64,000 nucleotides of DNA from positions 62,001-126,000 of the forward strand of contig JACOUT010000014.1 of the NCBI GenBank assembly GCA_016177705.1. The letters run 5' to 3'. Every line of letters begins with the position of its first letter. Position 1 is the first letter of the stretch. This document shows, in pieces, positions 60,229 to 64,000 of the stretch. The stretch is from Deltaproteobacteria bacterium. GTDB taxonomy: Bacteria > Myxococcota > UBA727 > VGSZ01. The position numbers were made by a program, and so were the translations under genes. The notes beneath the pieces were generated by a model. It was not told the origin of the DNA. It was given only the letters and a program-made list of their open reading frames with translations, and did not search any database.

Positions 60229-61677
60229 CTACCCTGAAGCAATTGCCGAGAAGAGACTCTCCTCAAGACGGTCGGGCAACAGGCTCCGCAACTCGACGAC
60301 GTTCGGCGTCAGCGCCCGAAGAACCGCCGGCGCGGACCCGCCGACGTGGACGGCGTACGTCGCGAGCCCGGTTCGCGTGGCGTACCGGTGCCACTCGTTG
60401 AGAAATTCAGCTGACAGCTCCGCCTCGCCATCGGTGATGAGGACGACATCTGCGCGCTCGTAGATCGGCTCATCGTCGACGGCTGCGCGTGCGATCCGCA
60501 GCGGAATCTCGAAGCTCGTCCCGCCGTCGACGCTGCCCGCGAGAAACGCGAGCAGCGCAGCCGTGGAGTCCTGGCCAGCGCGCAGATCGACAGTGGCGTT
60601 GATCCTGTGGCTGAAACGTACGAGGCGGCATGGGCGGCGGTCCGTGAGCGCGAGGTCAGCGAGCGCGAGCGCCGCGGCCTTCGCGAACGTAGAGGGCGGC
60701 CCGTCCATCGAGTCCGAGTCGTCTATGAGGACGACGACGGGTCCGCGTCCTTCGCGCTCCTTGCCCGTGAGCTCGTACTGCAGGAGCGAGCGCTCGACGA
60801 AGGCGCGGAAGAAGTCGAGCGCCAGGAGCGGGTCGGTCAGCTTCATCAGCTCATGCGGGAGGACGCGAGAGAGATCGTTGCCGGTGGTGATGTCGCTCAG
60901 CTCGGACGCCGCGTTCCTTGTGCGCGTGCGGCGCTTTCCCATGGCGAGCCGGCGCATGCGTCCTGCGAGCATGCCGAGCCTGCGCATCGATTCCGACGAC
61001 CTCAGCGTCGAGCTCAGCAGCGCTTGCGTGTCGTCGGAGACGTGGCTGGCGCCGCCAAGGCCCGACAAGCCAGCGCTCGCGCTCGTGATCTCCTCGACCT
61101 CGGTGGCGGTGTCGTCGACGGATCGACGAAGAGCTTGGCGGAGCGAGTCGGCGTCGAGCGAGCTGCCGTACGCGGCCATTGCGGCGACCGCGTCTTTGCC
61201 CGCGTGCGTCGCTGCGTCGACGCCGGCCTCGACTTGTGCACGTGCGGCGTCGCCGGCGTCGAGCTTGTCGAGGAAGTCGAGCAAGCCGCGCACCTCTTTC
61301 CGACGCATCTCGGGATCTGCGAGCGGCGTCGGCGGGTCAGGCAGCTTGTCGACGATCTGCTCGAGCAGGCTCGCGGTCGCGGCGCTCGCCAGCTCCTTGT
61401 TGTGCGCGCAGTGTGCCGCGAGCTTCTTGAACGCGGGAAGCTCATCGAGTGCAGCGTGCAGCGCCTTCGCCCATTCGTCCTCGGGGCGCGTCTTCGCCAG
61501 CGGCTTCGGCGGGGAGTAGAGGCGCGCGAAGACCTCGCGCGCGAACAACGGGAACGTCGAGAGCTTCGTCTTGCCGCGCTCGACGTGGTCGTTGACGACG
61601 CCGCTCTCTTTCACGAGGCGCTTCCACAGATACGCGGTCCACTTCTCGACGTTGTAGATGAGGTCGCGCATGGTCAT
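60229..61677 (-). CDS. ViaA-like von Willebrand factor A protein
   Basis: The 482-residue protein has a long helical N-terminal half (1-300) and a C-terminal VWA domain with an intact metal site: DDSDS (319-323), GGTSFEIPL and VLITDGEAE. Coupled by ATGA to the ATPase gene before it, it matches the RavA-ViaA type of MoxR ATPase plus VWA partner, which act as chaperone-like complexes on membrane or metal-cofactor proteins. Here the pair lies in accessory DNA. Confidence 0.8.
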   Translation of the reverse strand: MTMRDLIYNVEKWTAYLWKRLVKESGVVNDHVERGKTKLSTFPLFAREVFARLYSPPKPLAKTRPEDEWAKALHAALDELPAFKKLAAHCAHNKELASAATASLLEQIVDKLPDPPTPLADPEMRRKEVRGLLDFLDKLDAGDAARAQVEAGVDAATHAGKDAVAAMAAYGSSLDADSLRQALRRSVDDTATEVEEITSASAGLSGLGGASHVSDDTQALLSSTLRSSESMRRLGMLAGRMRRLAMGKRRTRTRNAASELSDITTGNDLSRVLPHELMKLTDPLLALDFFRAFVERSLLQYELTGKEREGRGPVVVLIDDSDSMDGPPSTFAKAAALALADLALTDRRPCRLVRFSHRINATVDLRAGQDSTAALLAFLAGSVDGGTSFEIPLRIARAAVDDEPIYERADVVLITDGEAELSAEFLNEWHRYATRTGLATYAVHVGGSAPAVLRALTPNVVELRSLLPDRLEESLFSAIASG

Positions 61678-62831
61678 GCCCCCGTGGAGTACATGGCGTT
61701 CACCTGCTCGGCGATCTTCTTCTTGAGCCTCGTGATCGACGCGAGCGCGTCTTGCACCTTGCGGCTGTTACCGAGGCCGGAGAGCTCCTTGAGCATCGAG
61801 TCGAGCTCGTCGCCGACGAGGCTCGCCGCCGACAGCCACTCAGCGCGCTTCTGCGGCTCCCGCTCGGGCGTCTTGAGGTTTGCGAGCTTCTCCTTGGCGG
61901 CGTCGACGATCTCTGCGGCGCGGGCGGCGGTCGGGTTGCTCGCAGTTGCGACGGTGGCGGTGATCGCCGCGCGCGACGCCGGGTCGCGCCAGAGCAGATC
62001 GGGAAGAACGTCGCAGTGGTCGACGGTGACCGAGTCCTTCCCGTCGAGATACGCGTAGGCCTGCAGGAAGCGCACGATCTGCTGCCACCGACGGTCGCTG
62101 GCGCGGATGCCCTGCTCCTCGAGCTTCGGCTTGACGGCGTCCACGAGCACGTCGATGAACGCGTCTGGGACCTCGACCGTCGCGGCCTCCTCTTGGCAGA
62201 CGAGGAGCTCGTCGAGCGTCATCGTCGCCGCCGGCACTGTGCTCTTCTCGGACAGCAGCTTCTTTACGTTGTCGGGATCGGCGATGTACGGGACGACGAG
62301 GCGCAGTGCGAAGCGGTCGAAGAGCGCCTCGAGATCGTCGCCGTCGGGGAGCTCGTTCGACGCACCAATGAGCGTGATGAGCGGGCACTCGACGACGGCT
62401 GTGCCGTTCATGAACTGGCGCTCGTTCATCAGCGTGAGGCACGCGTTCAGAATCGCGCTGTTGCTCTTGAAGATTTCGTCGAGCAGCGCGACATGTGCCT
62501 CGGGCAGCTTCTTCGTCGTGAGCCGTTCGAACCGACCTTGCTGGAGCGCCTGAAGCGAGAGCGGGCCGAAGACGTCCTCGGGCGTCGTGAACTTCGACAT
62601 GAGCCACGTGAAGCCGGTCGTGCCTTCGATCGATGCGACGATGGCGTTCGCCAAGGCCGACTTGCCAGTGCCAGGCGGACCCAAAAGGAAGGAATGGACG
62701 CGGGCGAGAAGAGCGGCGAGCAGCAAGTCGATGACGTTGTCGCGCTCGAGGAACCGGGCGCGGAGCGATGAGCGGACGGAGTGGAGCCGCCCAAGGGCGG
62801 GAGTCTTTGCAACGGCGAGCTGGGCCTTCAT
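61674..62831 (-). CDS. RavA/MoxR-type AAA+ ATPase
   Basis: The 385-residue protein has Walker A FLLGPPGTGKSALA (51-58), Walker B VALLDEIFKSNSAILNACLTLMNER and sensor LIGASNELPD, the wording of the RavA branch of MoxR ATPases. Length is shorter than RavA (about 500) because the C-terminal LARA domain is absent. ATG 62831 has GAGG nine bases upstream. It is the first gene of the minus-strand cluster. Confidence 0.85.
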   Translation of the reverse strand: MKAQLAVAKTPALGRLHSVRSSLRARFLERDNVIDLLLAALLARVHSFLLGPPGTGKSALANAIVASIEGTTGFTWLMSKFTTPEDVFGPLSLQALQQGRFERLTTKKLPEAHVALLDEIFKSNSAILNACLTLMNERQFMNGTAVVECPLITLIGASNELPDGDDLEALFDRFALRLVVPYIADPDNVKKLLSEKSTVPAATMTLDELLVCQEEAATVEVPDAFIDVLVDAVKPKLEEQGIRASDRRWQQIVRFLQAYAYLDGKDSVTVDHCDVLPDLLWRDPASRAAITATVATASNPTAARAAEIVDAAKEKLANLKTPEREPQKRAEWLSAASLVGDELDSMLKELSGLGNSRKVQDALASITRLKKKIAEQVNAMYSTGA

Positions 62832-62857
62832 CGATGTCACCTCGTGATGCGCGGGGC

Positions 62858-62874
62858 GCGCACCTGCGGTGCGC
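62858..62874. promoter_or_regulatory. Hairpin upstream of the RavA-like gene
   Basis: GCGCACC-TGC-GGTGCGC is a perfect seven-base stem with a three-base loop, 27 bases before the ATG at 62831. The gap from 62832 to 63200 otherwise holds only a possible gene remnant. The hairpin may be an operator or the end of an older plus-strand transcript. Confidence 0.3.
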
Positions 62875-62903
62875 CCGGCGCAGAGCCGTTGCGCTTCTTG
62901 CCG

Positions 62904-63083
62904 TTGTCCCTCTCGGCGATCAGACCGATCGACGTGACGAGTTATCTTCGAACGCGCGGCTGGCGGGACGAGCGAAAGATTCGGGTCGTTGGAGAACTCC
63001 GTAAGGACGGGCGGTCGTCGGTGCTTCGGGGAGCACGCGACATCGAAGCGCTGCTCGACGACATCGACGGCGTCGACCATTGA
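62904..63083 (+). pseudogene. Possible short remnant of a plus-strand gene
   Basis: A 59-codon frame opening with TTG contains AIRPIDVTSYLRTRGWRDER, which resembles the N-terminus of several unknown bacterial proteins ('DVxxYLRxxGW'). It is followed by an acidic end, ARDIEALLDDIDGVD. The middle expected in those proteins is missing, so this could be a deleted gene. There is no ribosome site and the frame is short; chance is quite possible. Confidence 0.22.
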
Positions 63084-63200
63084 CGGGGAGTTCAAGGCGG
63101 CGGTGCCGTGGAGGCCGCCTTTCGTCCACCTTGAACGAGACGCTTGACGGTGCCACGGTCGAGCTTGCCCGGCACGAGCAGGCTAGCGGCGAGGGGACCA

Positions 63201-63695
63201 ATGACAGCAGCAACAGCGAACGACGCGTTTGATGCCTATCTGCGCGGCGAACTCGGGAAGATGAAGGACCCCTTTGAACTGAACAAGTTCGTCAGCTTTC
63301 TCGGTCCAGATCAGAAGCACGTTCTGACGACGGCGCTGAGCAAGTCGAGAGCGAACGGCGTCGTTGAGAAGATTGTCGCGGCGACGAACGTCACGCGCGT
63401 GACCGTACCGATTGCGAGCATCAAGGTCGGCGCGATCGGCACGCGGCACATCAAGGAGATCGTGGCCAGCGTTCAGCACCAACTCGATCGCATGCGAGCT
63501 GTCGCGGACGCGCTCCGCAGCGCGGAGAAATCCCCCTTCGAAAAAAAGAAGGACGTCCACGCGAAGCAGTTTCTCGCCGAGAAAGTCGATGCAACCAATT
63601 ACGTCTTGCTCGACGGCAACCACCGCGCAATCGCGTTGGTGATCGATCATGGCGCTGAGGCGCTGGAACTACTCGTCCTGGAGACTCGCGGCTAG
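63201..63695 (+). CDS. ParB/sulfiredoxin-like domain protein
   Basis: The 164-residue protein has VTRVTVPIASIKVG in the position of the first conserved ParB strand, a long helix, and near the end VLLDGNHRAIALVIDHGAEALELLVLE, which matches the 'DGxHRxxA' motif of ParB/Srx-fold proteins. The 35-residue insert (KSPFEKKKDVHAKQF) is unusual. GAGGGG precedes ATG 63201. It could be a partition or DNA-binding accessory or a nucleotide-hydrolysing relative; undecided. Confidence 0.6.
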   Translation: MTAATANDAFDAYLRGELGKMKDPFELNKFVSFLGPDQKHVLTTALSKSRANGVVEKIVAATNVTRVTVPIASIKVGAIGTRHIKEIVASVQHQLDRMRAVADALRSAEKSPFEKKKDVHAKQFLAEKVDATNYVLLDGNHRAIALVIDHGAEALELLVLETRG

Positions 63696-63726
63696 CGTGA
63701 AGAGCGTGGGGGGGTGCATTCGAACG

Positions 63727-63747
63727 CGCACGCTCAGCGCGCGTGCG
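63727..63747. terminator. GC-rich hairpin at the convergent gene ends
   Basis: CGCACGC (63727-63733) and GCGTGCG (63741-63747) pair exactly across the stop codon of the cupin gene, facing the end of the gene at 63695. No T tract follows, so termination is only suggested by position. Confidence 0.3.
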
Positions 63748-64000
63748 GGCGACCGTCATGCGGTCCCTGCTCGCGCTTTGGCACATCGTGCCACCAGTGA
63801 CTCGAAGGCATGTCGTTCTGCCGCTGGGGATGGAGCGGGTAGTAGATACGGTTGTCACTCTTATCGGCCTCGCCACCGACGAGCAGTGTCGCTTCTGTAG
63901 CAGCGTTGTTGATGAACGTATGGCAGACGCCGGTGCCCGCGGGGAACGCCGCGAAGTCACCAGGCTTCATCGGATGCAGCACGCCGTCTATCCAGGCGTC
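63734..64000 (-). CDS. Cupin-domain protein, C-terminal part (runs off right edge)
   Basis: The minus-strand frame is open from base 64000 to a stop at 63734, giving the last 88 residues of a cupin. The second cupin motif is clear: HPMKPGDFAAFPAGTGVCHTFINN, followed by ATLLVGGEADKSDNRIYYPLH. This is typical of small single-domain cupins that bind a metal through His. The true start lies outside. As an ordinary metabolic-type gene it may mark chromosome next to the element. Confidence 0.78.
   Translation of the reverse strand, partial: DAWIDGVLHPMKPGDFAAFPAGTGVCHTFINNAATEATLLVGGEADKSDNRIYYPLHPQRQNDMPSSHWWHDVPKREQGPHDGRPHAR

Noticed and set aside
63700..63730. A TTCGAA-containing segment resembling a tRNA T-loop that could be an attachment site
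   Set aside because: The flanking bases do not form the T-arm stem and no other tRNA arms are present.

Overview
The window is high-GC DNA with strong G/C preference at codon third positions. It carries a Hanks-type Ser/Thr kinase, long lipoproteins with repeated beta-sandwich-like segments, and a secreted protein ending in a Cys-rich 'DSCQFANDGEC' type tail. Together these suggest a myxobacterium-like (Myxococcota) host, by inference only. Nearly all of it reads as accessory DNA: an integrated conjugative element (or its remains) with defence genes on both flanks. No rRNA, tRNA, CRISPR array, transposase or integrase was recognised, and neither end of the element is visible.

Layout. (1) 1-8.2 kb, minus strand: the first five genes of a BREX phage-defence operon in the order brxE-brxA-brxB-brxC-pglX, matching the type 6 layout; pglX runs off the left edge. 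(2) 8.3-14.1 kb, minus: an outer-membrane-like protein and a 1702-residue lipoprotein. (3) 14.4-30.2 kb, minus: a tightly coupled type IV secretion operon, read from a sigma-like gene through virD4, two replication-relaxation-like genes, virB2, virB3, virB4, virB5-like, virB6, virB8 and virB9. Its last gene fuses a Ser/Thr kinase, one membrane span and a VirB10 domain. No relaxase, VirB11 or VirB1 is seen. (4) 30.3-40 kb: small regulators and accessory genes. These include three copies of a small 'WxxxGxAF' protein family, a RadC-like protein without its metal motif, a receiver domain, a ribbon-helix-helix protein with a perfect palindrome over its start codon, ComM, a methyltransferase and a DUF2325-like protein. 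(5) 40-47.5 kb, minus: WYL regulator, two unknown proteins, a Tdp1-like phosphodiesterase and a SNF2-type helicase, a restriction-like operon whose regulator faces paired palindromes. (6) 47.6-52.8 kb, plus: a RecB/DUF2779 nuclease, three coupled genes of unknown function (one nuclease-like), a PD-(D/E)XK-like protein and a uracil-DNA-glycosylase-like protein. (7) 52.8-62.8 kb, minus: RavA-like ATPase, ViaA-like VWA protein, PcfJ-like protein, an 809-residue protein with an EVK motif, ClpP-like protease, AAA+ ATPase and an unknown protein. (8) 63.2 kb to the end: a ParB/sulfiredoxin-like protein and the C-terminal part of a cupin protein, which may be ordinary chromosome.

The likely joint picture is a mobile element whose transfer channel carries its own kinase at the VirB10 position. 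It is flanked by one recognised defence system (BREX) and at least one helicase/Tdp1 nuclease operon. The nuclease genes at 49-53 kb and the protease/ATPase/VWA cluster at 53-63 kb are candidates for further, undescribed systems.
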